DNA of 64,000 nt from Flavobacteriales bacterium. GTDB taxonomy: Bacteria > Bacteroidota > Bacteroidia > Flavobacteriales > Flavobacteriaceae. Shown in pieces: positions 1 to 10,852 of this stretch; within the stretch, counting starts at the first letter, position 1, and every line of letters begins with the position of its first letter. Location of the stretch: assembly GCA_026993355.1 (NCBI GenBank), contig JALWTX010000022.1:248001-312000 (forward strand). The letters run 5' to 3'. The position numbers and the translations under genes were made by a program. The notes beneath the pieces were generated by a model. It worked only from the letters and a program-made list of their open reading frames with translations. It made no database searches and was not told the DNA's origin.

Positions 1-2
1 CG

Positions 3-1910
3 GCTTTTAACCCGGTAACTGACTCGCCAAAACTGGTAAAAACAGCTGATCCTTTTTCCACTTTAGTGCTTTCGCCCTTTGACGACCCTTATATTCCTGC
101 CACCTCTTACCCTAATTTGCCGCCTTACCCAGCCGGACAAGAACGGGAAGTAACCGTGTTAAAAACAGGTGCACAGGCATATCAGTGGCATGATAACAAT
201 TTTGTCAAACCTGACAAAGACAAATTAATAGTGTACGAAATATTAATTCGTGATTTTGATGCTAATCGTAATTTTCAAGATATCATTAACAAAATTCAAT
301 ATTTTAAAAATTTAAATATCAATGCTATTGAGTTGATGCCGGTTATGGAGTTTGAAGGCAATGAAGGCTGGGGTTATAATCCGGTTTTCCATTTGGCTTT
401 GGATAAATTTTATGGTACCGCACAAAAATTGAAAGAGTTAGTAGATATTTTTCATCAAAATGGTATAGCTGTCATTTTAGATGTCGCACTAAATCATGCT
501 TTTGGTCGAAACCCGATGGAACGCATGTGGATGTTAGATGCCGATGGTGATGGTTGGGGGCCTCCCAGTAGCGAAAATCCGTATTTTAATCAACAAGCCA
601 CCCATGCTTATGGGGTCGGTTATGATTTTAATCATAGTTCGGCTTATACACAATATTATACGGAACGCGTCATTAAACATTGGATGACTAGCTTTCATAT
701 CGATGGATTTAGATGGGATTTAACCAAAGGTTTTACCCAAAATTGTTCGCCAGGCGACGAAGCATGCACCAATGCCTATCAAGCAGACCGGGTAGCAGTA
801 CTCAAACATTATGCTGATATTACTTGGAATGTTGATCCCGATAGTTACGTTATTTTTGAACATTTGGGCAACGCACAAGAAGAAAAAGAATGGGCAGACT
901 ATCGTCTCAATGAAGGAAAGGGTATTATGTTATGGGGGCGTTATAACCAGCAATATAACGAATTGACCATGGCACAAGGCGGTGACAAAAACTTTTCGGG
1001 AATGGGGTATTTGGCACATAATTTTATAGGCAAACGACTCGTAGGTTACTTTGAAAGCCACGACGAGGAACGTCTTATGTATAATAATCTTCAATATGGC
1101 AATAATACCAACCCTAATCATAATGTAAGAAACCTTAACACAGCCCTTTACAGGATACGAGCTTTGGGAGCTATTAGCTTATTGATTCCCGGTCCTAAAA
1201 TGATATGGCAATTTGGTGATTTAGGTATGGATTTGTCTATTAACACCTGTACAGATGGCAGTGTCAATCCGGACTGCCGCTTAGCTACAAAACCCCAACC
1301 ACAGTGGGTAAATGATTGGTTAAATCATCCAAATAGAAATCAAATTTACTATGATTGGTCCAAAATGTTGTCCTTAAAAGCCAATGAACCGGTTTTTAAT
1401 GGTAACTATAGTATTCAAGCAGGCGGCTTTACCCCTATTATTTATATCTGGGATGATGACATTCCGGTTAGTGAACTAAAAAATGTGGTTGTATTGAGTA
1501 ATTTTGACGTTAATCCGCATAACGTGGTGCCTAACTTCCCATTTGCCGGCACTTGGTATAACCTGATGGATAACAGTAGTATAAATGTAACAGATACAGC
1601 AGCTCCTATTACTTTGCAACCCGGTGAATATAAAATTTATGGTAACCAACAAACCAGTGTAACTACACCGGAAAATGTTTTTTTGGATTTTGAAATTTAT
1701 CCCAATCCGGCTAATAATGAGCTAGTTGTCAATCAAGCTTTAACTAAATTGGAAATTTACACAATTAACGGGCAATTAATCAAATCTATCCAAGTAAAAG
1801 CGGAACAAATGCGTTTTGACATCAGCCAACTTAAAGACGGATTCTATTTGGTTAAAGCTTATCAAAACCACAAGGTTGGTGTAAACAAACTGATTATTAA
1901 TCATAAATAA
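3..1910 (+). CDS. GH13 alpha-amylase-family glycosidase with T9SS sorting domain (5' part outside window)
   Basis: The reading frame is open from base 3 with no stop, so the N-terminus (signal peptide and probably an N-terminal accessory domain) lies upstream of the window. Counting from the Met at 66, the (beta/alpha)8 barrel shows the GH13 signatures: DVALNHAFG near 139-147, GFRWDLTKGF with the nucleophile Asp218, IFEHLG with the acid/base Glu265, and FESHDEER with Asp333. All three catalytic carboxylates are present, so it should be active on alpha-glucans. A beta-sandwich follows. The last ~80 residues (YPNPANNELVVNQ to the end) are a type A T9SS C-terminal domain for export through the outer membrane. 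The 1918 gene follows after 7 bases and probably shares its transcript. The substrate cannot be fixed from sequence. Confidence 0.93.
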   Translation, partial: AFNPVTDSPKLVKTADPFSTLVLSPFDDPYIPATSYPNLPPYPAGQEREVTVLKTGAQAYQWHDNNFVKPDKDKLIVYEILIRDFDANRNFQDIINKIQYFKNLNINAIELMPVMEFEGNEGWGYNPVFHLALDKFYGTAQKLKELVDIFHQNGIAVILDVALNHAFGRNPMERMWMLDADGDGWGPPSSENPYFNQQATHAYGVGYDFNHSSAYTQYYTERVIKHWMTSFHIDGFRWDLTKGFTQNCSPGDEACTNAYQADRVAVLKHYADITWNVDPDSYVIFEHLGNAQEEKEWADYRLNEGKGIMLWGRYNQQYNELTMAQGGDKNFSGMGYLAHNFIGKRLVGYFESHDEERLMYNNLQYGNNTNPNHNVRNLNTALYRIRALGAISLLIPGPKMIWQFGDLGMDLSINTCTDGSVNPDCRLATKPQPQWVNDWLNHPNRNQIYYDWSKMLSLKANEPVFNGNYSIQAGGFTPIIYIWDDDIPVSELKNVVVLSNFDVNPHNVVPNFPFAGTWYNLMDNSSINVTDTAAPITLQPGEYKIYGNQQTSVTTPENVFLDFEIYPNPANNELVVNQALTKLEIYTINGQLIKSIQVKAEQMRFDISQLKDGFYLVKAYQNHKVGVNKLIINHK

Positions 1911-1917
1911 TACTAAC

Positions 1918-2601
1918 ATGAAAAAAATTACTATTTTAATCATAGCTATAGCTTTTGTCCAATTTAGTTTTGGACAATTAAGTTTAACCAGTCAAACTAA
2001 TGGAACGGTCAGTGTTGAATACGGTGCAAATAATGATTATAGTTTGTATGACCCGCAAGGTGATACCCAAATATATATTTATATGTGGGTAGACACCAAT
2101 CAAACCAATCCGGCACTATCAATGGTGTATAATGATGATTGGAATGATACTGCAGGGCTGGTCGTTTTAAATTATGATAGTAATGCACAAAAATTTACCG
2201 GCACAATAGATTTTAATACTCATGATTTTTCCGGAGAAGGTATTATTCCCGGCGGAACGCAAATCAATGATTTTAATTTTATCTTACGCAATCAATCCGG
2301 AAATAGACAATCAAGTGATTTGTTAGCAACAAACTACGGTTTCCAACCGACTACAACTGCCGGAATGATTGAAATACCCGCTTCAAAAGTAATGTATTAT
2401 TCTAACCGCCAATTATTTATCACCCCCGATTATTTAAAACAAAATATTGATGTTCAGATATTTAATATGGAAGGAAAGATGATTCTGCAAAAAAACAAGC
2501 TTAATAAATCTGTAAACCTATCAAACTTAAGCAAAGAAATTTATATTATTAAAGCAACCATCAATAAACAAAAATATGCTGTGATGAAAATAGTTTTATA
2601 G
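1918..2601 (+). CDS. Secreted protein with T9SS sorting domain, starch-enzyme neighbour
   Basis: This 227-residue protein begins with a signal peptide (MKKITILIIAIAFVQFSFG) and ends with a T9SS-type domain (NRQLFITPDYLKQNIDVQIF to the C-terminus, with the usual IFNMEGKMILQ strand). The middle ~120 residues (IYIYMWVDTNQTNPALSM, then a stretch rich in Asn, Asp and Gly) look like a small beta-sandwich, possibly a carbohydrate-binding module, but I do not recognise a named family. It follows the GH13 gene after 7 bases, so both are likely co-transcribed and co-exported and it may help bind the same glucan. A perfect hairpin at 2686-2718 ends the unit. Confidence 0.8.
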   Translation: MKKITILIIAIAFVQFSFGQLSLTSQTNGTVSVEYGANNDYSLYDPQGDTQIYIYMWVDTNQTNPALSMVYNDDWNDTAGLVVLNYDSNAQKFTGTIDFNTHDFSGEGIIPGGTQINDFNFILRNQSGNRQSSDLLATNYGFQPTTTAGMIEIPASKVMYYSNRQLFITPDYLKQNIDVQIFNMEGKMILQKNKLNKSVNLSNLSKEIYIIKATINKQKYAVMKIVL

Positions 2602-2685
2602 ATTTTTTGATATAACATTTTTTAAATCTTAAAAAGCCATCCAGCTCTATTATTTAATTAAATTGTTGATTATCAAATATTTGTT

Positions 2686-2720
2686 AAACCTACTAGGTTT
2701 TAGAAACCTAGTAGGTTTTT
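2686..2720 (+). terminator. Perfect 15-bp hairpin, terminator of the amylase operon
   Basis: AAACCTACTAGGTTT and its exact reverse complement are separated by three bases (TAG) and followed by a T-rich run. It lies 85 bases after the stop of the T9SS gene and before the engB promoter. It may also belong to a dispersed palindrome family. Confidence 0.75.
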
Positions 2721-2809
2721 AATTAAATAAAGTTTTTATCGTATTAAGTAAAAACAAAATAATAAAATCCCTCTATAACAGTTTGTAAGGGTTTTTTATG
2801 ATTTAAGTG

Positions 2810-2817
2810 TATCTTTG
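2810..2817 (+). promoter_or_regulatory. Bacteroidetes -7 element of engB
   Basis: TATCTTTG matches the Bacteroidetes TAnnTTTG consensus and lies 14 bases before the engB ATG. No good -33 TTG is seen at the usual 17-23 spacing. Confidence 0.5.
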
Positions 2818-2831
2818 TAAAAAAATAAGTC

Positions 2832-3473
2832 ATGAAAATAAATAAAGCCGAATTTGTAATGAGCAATACCGATGTGAGCAAGGCACCGCAAGAAGCTTTG
2901 CCGGAATACGCATTTATTGGCCGTAGTAATGTCGGTAAATCTTCCTTAATAAATATGCTTACCAACCAAAAAAAATTGGCTAAAACCTCCGGTACACCCG
3001 GTAAAACACAATTAATCAATCATTTTAAAATAAATGATGATTGGTTTTTGGTCGACTTACCCGGCTATGGTTATGCCAAAACATCTAAATCGTCACGCAA
3101 AAAATTTCAAAAACTCATCACCGATTATTTTCTTAAACGTCCTAACATGGTCAATGCCTTTGTGTTGGTCGATGAGCGGCATGAACCTCAAAAAATTGAC
3201 ATGGAATTTATGCGCTGGCTGGGCGAACATGGCATTCCTTTCTCTATTGTTTTTACCAAAGCTGATAAGTTGAGTAGCAATGAGTTAGGAAAAAATTTAC
3301 GAAAATATAAAATGAAATTTTTACAAGAGTGGCAAAGCATGCCCAAAACATTTGTCACCTCTGCCACATCCAAACTTGGTAAAGATGAAATATTAAATTA
3401 TATTGAACGTTTGAATGAAAACCTAAAGGATGAAATTCCTAAAATAATGGCGCAAAAAAATGAAAAAAAATAA
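2832..3473 (+). CDS. engB: Ribosome biogenesis GTPase EngB/YsxC/YihA
   Basis: This 213-residue TrmE-Era-EngA-EngB family GTPase acts in 50S subunit assembly. The G motifs are in order: G1 GRSNVGKSS at 30-38, G2 TSGTPGKT near 52-59, G3 DLPGYGYA at 75-82 and G4 TKAD at 142-145. Length is usual for the family, with a short Lys-rich tail. The start is set by an N-terminus typical of the family ([18 protein letters not shown]) and a TATCTTTG promoter element just upstream. The next gene begins 3 bases after the stop, so the barrel protein is probably co-transcribed. Confidence 0.96.
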   Translation: MKINKAEFVMSNTDVSKAPQEALPEYAFIGRSNVGKSSLINMLTNQKKLAKTSGTPGKTQLINHFKINDDWFLVDLPGYGYAKTSKSSRKKFQKLITDYFLKRPNMVNAFVLVDERHEPQKIDMEFMRWLGEHGIPFSIVFTKADKLSSNELGKNLRKYKMKFLQEWQSMPKTFVTSATSKLGKDEILNYIERLNENLKDEIPKIMAQKNEKK

Positions 3474-3476
3474 TTT

Positions 3477-4394
3477 ATGCTAAAAAAACTTGTTCTTTCA
3501 ATATTCCTGGTTTTGACCTCTACGTTATCGGCACAACGTCTTTTTGACAATAGTCATGATTTTGATCTTTTTCACCATTATACCCGTTGGGGCGTTCAAC
3601 TCGATGGATTAGGATTTTTTCCTGGCTATGCCGATCCGGTTAAAGCCCTATCTTTTGAAACCCAATATGCATTGGGCTATAAATTTGGTGTTGTATATAA
3701 TATTAATCTCAATAACCATTTTGGTTTTAAAATTGGCGCATTAGCCGGACAAATTCCTGCTATAAAAACTTACTTTGTGTTATCGCCAGCAGCAACCGGA
3801 CAAAATGTAAATTATGAACATAAAAAAACGGTATATAGTCCTGTTTTTAATTATTCATTTCCCATACTGTTTGAATACCGCAATTTTATTATCGACAGAT
3901 ATACCTTAAGTTTTGCTACAGGAGTACATATAGAACATACTGCAGCAACCGGTTTAAAGGATACTTATCAAAATTTTTATCAAACAACCGCAAATAATCC
4001 CGGTAAATGGGATGTTGATTTGATTTTTAAAGTCGGTTGGTATTTTCAATTTAAACCCGTTATGTTACAAACTTCTATTGTTTACAAATACCGTTTAAAT
4101 GATCAATATACCGGCACTTATCAATTTAAAAATATACAAAATTTACCGGATACAAGTGGCAATTATATTTTAAAAGGAGATTATATCGGCCTGAGTTTTA
4201 ACTTTTACTTCCACCGGAGAGCACGTGAAGTAGCTATGAGTTGCCGAGCCCATGCACAAAGCAAAGAAGTGAGAAAACGGCAAGAACTTGCCCGCCGTGA
4301 AAAGGAGAAAAGAAAAAAACAACAAGAAAAAATACGCAAGAAAAAAGAGAAAAAATTACGTCAGAAAACCAAGAAAAAATGGATTTTTTGGTAA
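3477..4394 (+). CDS. Outer-membrane beta-barrel protein with basic C-terminal tail
   Basis: It has a signal peptide (MLKKLVLSIFLVLTSTLSAQ) followed by ~225 residues of alternating aromatic/hydrophobic strands, as in OmpA-like or porin-family barrels of Bacteroidetes. The last ~60 residues are unusual: almost entirely Lys, Arg, Glu and Gln (repeats of RKKQQEKIRKKKEKK), a charged helix that would sit at the periplasmic end or on the cell surface. It starts 3 bases after engB. The role is unknown. The basic tail is real sequence, not a frameshift, because the frame stays open to a stop 1 base before the convergent neighbour's stop codon. Confidence 0.75.
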   Translation: MLKKLVLSIFLVLTSTLSAQRLFDNSHDFDLFHHYTRWGVQLDGLGFFPGYADPVKALSFETQYALGYKFGVVYNINLNNHFGFKIGALAGQIPAIKTYFVLSPAATGQNVNYEHKKTVYSPVFNYSFPILFEYRNFIIDRYTLSFATGVHIEHTAATGLKDTYQNFYQTTANNPGKWDVDLIFKVGWYFQFKPVMLQTSIVYKYRLNDQYTGTYQFKNIQNLPDTSGNYILKGDYIGLSFNFYFHRRAREVAMSCRAHAQSKEVRKRQELARREKEKRKKQQEKIRKKKEKKLRQKTKKKWIFW

Positions 4395-4395
4395 A

Positions 4396-6324
4396 TTAAC
4401 CCTGCCAATATTTTAGTAATATCATTTCTATTATTAAAAATACCAAGGCTATAAGTAAAAACCATGCCCATAAAGTTTTTTTATTTTGCCATTTTTTTTG
4501 TATTTGGTGCCACTGCTTTACAGAATTTATCCGGTAAACATTATTAACCGACGGAAGATTTAAAAATTTCAATCTATTTTCTCGACGGCTATAATTAAAA
4601 GCTAAAGATTTGATGGTATCATTTGCAATAACTACTTGGTAAATACCTGCTTCAATAGGTGTTTTGTTCAATTGAAGTTCTATATGGTTAAACTGATTGA
4701 GTTGATAGGGAATGATATCATCTTTTTTATGACGTAAATGCACTACTTCATCCCCTTGATTTTTAATCTTTAATCGCACGCGGTTATTTTCGCCCAAAGT
4801 ATAATATAAAGGTCGTTCTTGTCGTTGCGACAAACCAATTTGATAAAATAAAGGTACAATTAGTGAGGGAGCATCGGCAAAATTGGTATTTTTTTTATTA
4901 ATTGGTGTATTAATGATAAAAATCTGCCCTTTTTTTTCAAAAACTTGTGCAAAGGCTGATGCATCGCTTAATTTATAAAGCCATGAACCTGATTTAGAAA
5001 ATTGATAATGTTTTTTAATGTATGGATAAGCAAAATTTTTCACTTCCTTCATAAAAACATGCTTAAATAATTTCGTCTTATAATTAATTTTATTGAGATA
5101 AACCAGCCCGGTATCAATTTTTACAGAAGTCGAAAGACCTAGTTTTTGCAACAGTTGATTAAAACGCTTTTCATCCTCAGGTGCCATTACCAATATATGA
5201 CCATAATTTGACAAAAATTCTCTGAGAATCGATTGATGTGTGTCAGGCAGATTTTGGTTACCAAGAATGACTAAATCATATTTAAAAAGTTTATTTTTAT
5301 CGAGGTGTTTATAATTTATTTTATCCAATACAAATTCATCCGGTGTATAAATTTTTTTCAAAAAATCCGGTATCGTGTCTCCAATCCATAAAATTTTATT
5401 TTTTTCTTGGGATGGCAAGGTAAAAAATAAAGAATTATCCCATAAAAAACCTTTATCAACAAGGCTTATACGACCAGCCGAATTTTCGGATGATGAATAA
5501 TTAAAAATCAAATGTTGTTTTAAACTATCTTTAAAATTTAAAAAGGACTGCCAAATAAGTTGTTTTTTAAGTTTAACCTTGATAGGCGAGGTAAGTTTAT
5601 GCTTATTGGATGAGACCAATATATGAAATTCATTTCCATGTTTATAAAACGTATCAATGCTAATATTGGGTAAGTCTACTTTTTGATGGACCAAAAATTG
5701 ATAGTGTGACAAACTATCAAAAAGTGATGCCTCTAATTTCTCGTTATAAACATTCTGAAGATCAGAAATATATAAAACATTATTGATTGTACCAAGTTTT
5801 TTAGAACTCAATAAACTAATGCGTTGCAAAACCTGCTGATGACGGACCGGCAAAACAGACATTTTAATATCCGGTAAAATTTGCTTTAATTGTCGTCCTT
5901 CCATATCCCGATATACATCATCATTGGTTAGAAATGTATATCGTTGATCATCGTTTAAATTTTGTTGTAATGCTTGTTTATAAAGTTGCCAATTAGTTGA
6001 AGGCCCAGATACTGCTGACATACTCAACGAATTATCTAAAAAAATATAATTCTTAAAGTTCTTTATGTTATATTCATCTGCCTTAGATGGGAAAAAGGGA
6101 AAAGCAAATGCAAAAATTAAAAAAGTGAATGCTAATAATCGTAAACTCAGAATGATCAATTCACGTAAACGCCGACTTTTTCGTGCTGTTAATTCAATTT
6201 CTTGCAAAAAAGCAACATTGGTAAATAATTGCTCTTTATAGCGTCGCCATTTTATCAAATGAATAATAATAGGGATGAGAAGTAAAAAGAATGCCCAGAA
6301 AATTTGGGGATAAAGAAATTTCAT
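4396..6324 (-). CDS. BatA-domain membrane protein (VWA-like, aerotolerance-type N-terminus)
   Basis: The N-terminus has the BatA signature: FLYPQIFWAFFLLLIPIIIH, the LIKWRRYK motif, then a second membrane helix around residues 55-75. A large periplasmic domain of VWA/Rossmann type (IFLDNSLSMSA resembles a degraded MIDAS DxSxS) follows, and one helix closes the C-terminus (LWAWFLLIALVFLIIEMILL). About 642 residues. I chose the Met at 6324 (MKFLYPQ), the start seen in relatives; an in-frame Met at 6339 would overlap the ATPase gene by 8 bases. Bacteroidetes homologues are inner-membrane proteins of unknown role, often beside Bat genes, but here the neighbour is a LolD-like ATPase. Confidence 0.82.
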   Translation of the reverse strand: MKFLYPQIFWAFFLLLIPIIIHLIKWRRYKEQLFTNVAFLQEIELTARKSRRLRELIILSLRLLAFTFLIFAFAFPFFPSKADEYNIKNFKNYIFLDNSLSMSAVSGPSTNWQLYKQALQQNLNDDQRYTFLTNDDVYRDMEGRQLKQILPDIKMSVLPVRHQQVLQRISLLSSKKLGTINNVLYISDLQNVYNEKLEASLFDSLSHYQFLVHQKVDLPNISIDTFYKHGNEFHILVSSNKHKLTSPIKVKLKKQLIWQSFLNFKDSLKQHLIFNYSSSENSAGRISLVDKGFLWDNSLFFTLPSQEKNKILWIGDTIPDFLKKIYTPDEFVLDKINYKHLDKNKLFKYDLVILGNQNLPDTHQSILREFLSNYGHILVMAPEDEKRFNQLLQKLGLSTSVKIDTGLVYLNKINYKTKLFKHVFMKEVKNFAYPYIKKHYQFSKSGSWLYKLSDASAFAQVFEKKGQIFIINTPINKKNTNFADAPSLIVPLFYQIGLSQRQERPLYYTLGENNRVRLKIKNQGDEVVHLRHKKDDIIPYQLNQFNHIELQLNKTPIEAGIYQVVIANDTIKSLAFNYSRRENRLKFLNLPSVNNVYRINSVKQWHQIQKKWQNKKTLWAWFLLIALVFLIIEMILLKYWQG

Positions 6325-6331
6325 CATAATC

Positions 6332-6991
6332 TTACTCAATTAAACGGCCATCTCGCATTAATAATTTTCTATCAGACATCTCTGCCAATTCTTCATTGTG
6401 TGTCACAATCACAAAAGTTTGGTTAAACCGGTCACGCAAATCAAAAAAAAGTTGGTGTAACTGACGTGCGTTTTCCGTATCTAAATTACCACTGGGCTCG
6501 TCGGCCATAATGACAGAGGGGTTATTTACTAAAGCTCGCGCTACAGCTACCCGTTGTTGCTCACCCCCCGAAAGCTTAGCCGGTTTGTGATGTAAACGGT
6601 CTTTTAAACCCAAATGTTCTAAAAGTTTAGCGGCTTTACTGTCAGCCTCAATTTTACTAAAACCGGCTATATAAGCCGGAATAGCCACATTTTCTAAAGC
6701 AGTAAACTCAGGCAATAACTGATGAAACTGAAAAATAAAACCTATTTCTTTATTTCTGAATTTTGAAAGTGCTTTTTCATTTAAACGACTTAAATCAGTA
6801 TTATTTATTTTTAACACATAATCATGATTAGTAGGTTTATCCAAAGTGCCAATTAATTGTAATAAAGTTGTTTTACCGGCTCCCGAAGGCCCAACAATAC
6901 TTACAACTTCACCTTTCTTAATATGTAACGAAACACCTTTTAGTACTTCTAAATTACCATATTGTTTTCTTAAATTTTTGGCTACTATCAT
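6332..6991 (-). CDS. ABC transporter ATP-binding protein, LolD/MacB type
   Basis: A ~220-residue ATPase with every nucleotide-binding motif: Walker [10 protein letters not shown], the Q-loop in [18 protein letters not shown], the signature [15 protein letters not shown], Walker [13 protein letters not shown] and the switch His in VIVTHNEEL. The [14 protein letters not shown] and DEPSGNLD wording is typical of the LolD (lipoprotein release) and MacB branch. No permease lies next to it; the co-directional downstream gene is the BatA-domain protein. A TATATTTG -7 element lies at 7017-7024. The Met at 6991 ([12 protein letters not shown]) fits family starts better than the upstream Met at 7003. 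Confidence 0.9.
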   Translation of the reverse strand: MIVAKNLRKQYGNLEVLKGVSLHIKKGEVVSIVGPSGAGKTTLLQLIGTLDKPTNHDYVLKINNTDLSRLNEKALSKFRNKEIGFIFQFHQLLPEFTALENVAIPAYIAGFSKIEADSKAAKLLEHLGLKDRLHHKPAKLSGGEQQRVAVARALVNNPSVIMADEPSGNLDTENARQLHQLFFDLRDRFNQTFVIVTHNEELAEMSDRKLLMRDGRLIE

Positions 6992-7060
6992 AAAAACAGA
7001 CATATTATTTTATAAACAAATATACATTTTTTACCTGTATAATATTTTAAATATTGTATT

Positions 7061-7088
7061 AAAAAAGGCTACCTAATTAGGCAGCCTT
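7061..7088 (-). terminator. Terminator of the M4 protease gene
   Basis: Read on the minus strand, an AAGGCTGCC/GGTAGCCTT hairpin with an AATTA-type loop is followed by six T. It lies 23 bases past the protease stop codon. Confidence 0.8.
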
Positions 7089-7110
7089 AAAATATATTAA
7101 ACAAAAATGT

Positions 7111-10100
7111 TTATTGTTTTACAAATCTTTGTGTCAATACTTTTTTGTCACTTTTAAATGTAACAAAATAAACACCGGCTTGCAAATGACTTACATCAAT
7201 AGAAGATTTGTTAAAGTCTCCTTTGGCCACGGTTTGACCCAATGTATTTAAAATGCTGTAAGTTTTCATGTTTTGGTCTTTTATATAAACCATCATCACA
7301 TTTTTCACCGGATTAGGGTATATACCTATGTCTGCCATATTAGCATGAACAGCTTGTTCTGATGTAGCAAAGCCAGCTGTTAAACAGAAATTAGTACTTT
7401 CTGTTTTTTGGAACGAACCACCTGAGGCTAATACGGTTCCGTCGCTATCTTTGGTAAATTTATATGAACCATTGCCATATGAACAGCACATACCGTCACC
7501 ATAAGCATCTTTCATTGTAAATGTATAACAAGCAGGATCAATACACATATTGATGACTTTGGTTGAACCATCAGGCTCAGATCCGTAGGTGCCACCTGAA
7601 TAGACGACATTGCCACTACCGTCAGTTATTTCCCAACTGGTTTCTTCAGGATAATTGTCAAAAGTAATAGATAAAGTGGTTGCCACACAAGCAGCTTGTT
7701 TTCCGGCATCAAAATTGAAAGCATCTACAGCCATATCACCTTGCCAAGTTGTTCCTGTCACACCATTAAAACGTAAACTAACTGTTTTACCAACATAGGC
7801 TGATAAATCAATACTAGCATTATACCACGCATTTCCTTGATTACCTGATTTGCTCCATACACTGGTCCAGTTAGCACCATTATCAGATGAGACTTCCAAA
7901 GCTAAGCTACCCATTTTAGTTGCATCGCCATACATATGATATTTGAAGCTTACAGTTGCATAGCTATCGCCTGTTAAATCAAAACAAGGGCTGGTTAAAA
8001 TAGCACGTTTATTTGAATAATTAGGACTGGACGATTCAATATAAACATAATAACTTCCTTCTGCAGCAGCTGACGGACCTGTATTGCTAGATGGCGTTGC
8101 ACCTGATTTTACAGTCCAATCAAAATCATCAGCTGTAGATTGTGTCCAAGCACCTATAGTATTTTCAAATCCTTCATGATAAGGGAAACTACTTACTGTT
8201 GTAGTACAGCTACCACCGGTACTTGCCGGTAAAGTTGTTACATTAACGGTGTTACTAGCCGCTGATACATTTCCGGCAGCATCTTTTGCTTTAACAAAGA
8301 ATGAATAGGCAGTATTGGCTGTTAAATTAGTCACCTGAGCAGTTGTACCTGTAACACTTCCCAATAAAGCACCACCTTGATAGACATCATACCCGGTTAC
8401 ACCAACATTATCGGTTGAGGCAGTCCATGATAAATCAACAGTGGTTTGAGTAACATTACTGGCTGCCAAATTAGTCGGTGCACTAGGGGCTTGTGTGTCA
8501 GCTTCTGCAGCAGTTAAATTAACGGTATAATCTTCCACTTCACCATAATCAAATGTTTCGCAAGCTGTCGGGATACCATTGTATTTCATAGAAACACGCA
8601 TACGGGTTGCGGTTTGTGTTGCATTAGCCGGTACTGTAAAACTACCGCTGTTGGGTGTATCTTTAGAGGCTGCTTTACTCCATACCAATTCACCGGCATC
8701 ATCAAAATCACCATCGTGGTTATAATCTATAAAGACAGCATAGGCTTCATCATAAGCAGTTCCTGTCCACTTAGGGGTGACAGTGATGGTATAAGCTTGA
8801 CCTACTGTTAAGTCAGTAGAAATAGATGTAAAGTTAGAATAACCATTGCCACCGTCAGAACTATTATCAATCGTATTCAATTGTACACGTTGAATATATT
8901 CGTCTGATACACTGTTTCCTTTTGATGAACAATAAGCCAAAACACCGTAAGGCGCTCCTACCCCAACTGCATACCAAGCATTCGTAACAGCTTGTTCTTC
9001 AGCTGAACCTGCACCATATAAATCTTTGGCAGCTTGAATACTATAAGTTCTTGCATCGGCATAAGTAGAACTTGAGGTTAAATAAACACTTTCGGTTCTG
9101 TAGGCAATATTACCGGCTTTATCAATACCAATACCATTGACAGTATAAGAATCGTTGTTATCATTGGTACCACTACCCCCTACAGATAATAAATAATACC
9201 AGTGGTTTAACACCCCACTATTGGTGTGAACACCTCCGTTATCCGAAGTACCTGTGTACCAATTAGTTCCTTTATAAGTATCCGGTTGACCTTCAGATTT
9301 AGGGTCACTCATTGAACGTAAAGCGGCATGTCCGCTGCGTCTTTCGATATCTTCCCCTATTAACCAAGTTTGTTTATTTGGTGCAGCAAAATATTCAATT
9401 GAAGCACCCCAAATATCAGAGAAACCTTCGTTCATAGCACCTGATTCGTTAGAGTAAGTCAAATCTGCTGTATTAGAACAAACAGCATGACCAATTTCGT
9501 GACCGGCAACATCTAACGAAGTTAAAGCATCAAAATAAGTTCCACTACCGTCACCATAGGTCATGACGCTACCATTCCAATAAGCGTTGTCATAATTGAC
9601 ATCAAAGTGCACATAACTTTTAATAACAGCACCATTGTTATCATAGCTGTTTCTATTGTGTTTAATTTTCCAATAGTCATAGGTCATTTGTGCGCCGTAG
9701 TGGGCATCTAATGCCGCATTGTCTTTAGCAGAATTGTCATATTCCGCTGCTGTCCAATTATTGTCATTATCGGTAAATTCGGTTGCCGTAGAATAATCGG
9801 TACTGGTATGCATATTGTAGGTTTCGATACCATTACCTCTTGTATAATCTCTTAATCTGTAACTTCCGTTGTAACTATCTGTTTTAATGGTTTTTTGACC
9901 ACTATAACGGGTATCAGCAGTTCCATCAACACTTACATGGTGAATGATGGCATCTTTGTAAAGAAGTTGACCTGTTTGTGCATCAACATAAACATAATCT
10001 CTGCTAACAGGCGCAGTTGCATAAATATCAAATTTGTAAGCTAATTTCGGCGCAGCTTGTCGTTTAGAATTTTTGTGCTGAAAATCGGGCAAAATAACTA

Positions 10101-10569
10101 ACTCACCTTCAGGCTTTTGATAATTCATTAAAGCGGCTTCTTGCGGATTTTGCCACATGTATTTTCTGGCACCAACAGCACTTACAGCGGCTTGAAAAGC
10201 GGCTTCTTTTGATAGCGCAGGCGTAACATTTAAGCCTTCAACATCGAAAAAATCACCGTTTACAGATTTAATTTGGTTAGCTTTGGCGTGCACGTAAAAA
10301 TGTGCAAAAGTAACCGGAATACCTTTATAGTATTCTTGAAATTTGACATGCTGCATGCCAATTTGATCTTCATCCCGACGTATTTCAACAAAATCAACGT
10401 CTGGTGAAGTTTGGTAGGTTTGTTGTAATAATGCTTCTGCATTATTTAAAGTGTACTTTTTGTTGTTTTCCAAATTTATTAATTTTGGAAAAACTCTTTG
10501 TTGCGCAAATGTTGAAAAACTTATCAATATTGCCAACAAAAACATGAATTTAGTGTAATAATTCTGCAT
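7111..10569 (-). CDS. Secreted M4 (thermolysin-family) metallopeptidase, multidomain T9SS cargo
   Basis: 1152 residues. A signal peptide (to ~22) precedes an FTP/PepSY propeptide (~30-205) and an M4 catalytic domain (~210-560). The zinc site is complete: HEIGH with His357, Glu358 and His361, third ligand Glu381 in MNEGFSD, and the later active-site His in [12 protein letters not shown]. After it come a GEVED-type domain (~575-690, [14 protein letters not shown]), a fibronectin type III domain (~697-785), a MAM-like jelly roll (~795-960), a short Cys-containing domain and a T9SS type A sorting domain (~1075-1152, NPVKNVMM...FVKQ). It is an exported protease, autoprocessed by family analogy. 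A TAAATTTG -7 element lies at 10607-10614 and a terminator follows the stop. Confidence 0.95.
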   Translation of the reverse strand: MQNYYTKFMFLLAILISFSTFAQQRVFPKLINLENNKKYTLNNAEALLQQTYQTSPDVDFVEIRRDEDQIGMQHVKFQEYYKGIPVTFAHFYVHAKANQIKSVNGDFFDVEGLNVTPALSKEAAFQAAVSAVGARKYMWQNPQEAALMNYQKPEGELVILPDFQHKNSKRQAAPKLAYKFDIYATAPVSRDYVYVDAQTGQLLYKDAIIHHVSVDGTADTRYSGQKTIKTDSYNGSYRLRDYTRGNGIETYNMHTSTDYSTATEFTDNDNNWTAAEYDNSAKDNAALDAHYGAQMTYDYWKIKHNRNSYDNNGAVIKSYVHFDVNYDNAYWNGSVMTYGDGSGTYFDALTSLDVAGHEIGHAVCSNTADLTYSNESGAMNEGFSDIWGASIEYFAAPNKQTWLIGEDIERRSGHAALRSMSDPKSEGQPDTYKGTNWYTGTSDNGGVHTNSGVLNHWYYLLSVGGSGTNDNNDSYTVNGIGIDKAGNIAYRTESVYLTSSSTYADARTYSIQAAKDLYGAGSAEEQAVTNAWYAVGVGAPYGVLAYCSSKGNSVSDEYIQRVQLNTIDNSSDGGNGYSNFTSISTDLTVGQAYTITVTPKWTGTAYDEAYAVFIDYNHDGDFDDAGELVWSKAASKDTPNSGSFTVPANATQTATRMRVSMKYNGIPTACETFDYGEVEDYTVNLTAAEADTQAPSAPTNLAASNVTQTTVDLSWTASTDNVGVTGYDVYQGGALLGSVTGTTAQVTNLTANTAYSFFVKAKDAAGNVSAASNTVNVTTLPASTGGSCTTTVSSFPYHEGFENTIGAWTQSTADDFDWTVKSGATPSSNTGPSAAAEGSYYVYIESSSPNYSNKRAILTSPCFDLTGDSYATVSFKYHMYGDATKMGSLALEVSSDNGANWTSVWSKSGNQGNAWYNASIDLSAYVGKTVSLRFNGVTGTTWQGDMAVDAFNFDAGKQAACVATTLSITFDNYPEETSWEITDGSGNVVYSGGTYGSEPDGSTKVINMCIDPACYTFTMKDAYGDGMCCSYGNGSYKFTKDSDGTVLASGGSFQKTESTNFCLTAGFATSEQAVHANMADIGIYPNPVKNVMMVYIKDQNMKTYSILNTLGQTVAKGDFNKSSIDVSHLQAGVYFVTFKSDKKVLTQRFVKQ

Positions 10570-10606
10570 AAAATTAATGGTTTTGATTGTTTGTTTAAGA
10601 ATTCAT

Positions 10607-10614
10607 CAAATTTA
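10607..10614 (-). promoter_or_regulatory. -7 element for the M4 protease
   Basis: On the minus strand TAAATTTG matches TAnnTTTG and lies 37 bases before the ATG, leaving a 5' leader of about 30 nt. Confidence 0.45.
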
Positions 10615-10778
10615 AATGAAATATTTTATAATCAAAAGCTTTTGTTATAATTTCATATATTGCCATTAATTTGTCAGAAACTTTAAAAAAAAACTAAAAA
10701 CAAAACTGTAAAGTCTTCTTCAAATTCATTTTATGTATTTTTTTAATAAAAAATTTTGTCGCATTTATGACAAAAAAA

Positions 10779-10803
10779 AACCTCCTTTTGTTAAAAGAAG
10801 GTT
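10779..10803 (-). terminator. Terminator of mgsA
   Basis: On the minus strand an AACCTTCTTTT / AAAAGGAGGTT stem with a 3-base loop and one mismatch is followed by nine T. It lies ~50 bases past the mgsA stop. Confidence 0.8.
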
Positions 10804-10852
10804 CGAAAAAGCAATTTTTATAATCGCTGTCTATAAAATTGTATATATATCT

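Noticed and set aside
6332-7003. Possible start of the LolD-like ATPase at 7003
   Set aside because: Kept as an alternative only; [12 protein letters not shown] at 6991 fits the family N-terminus better.
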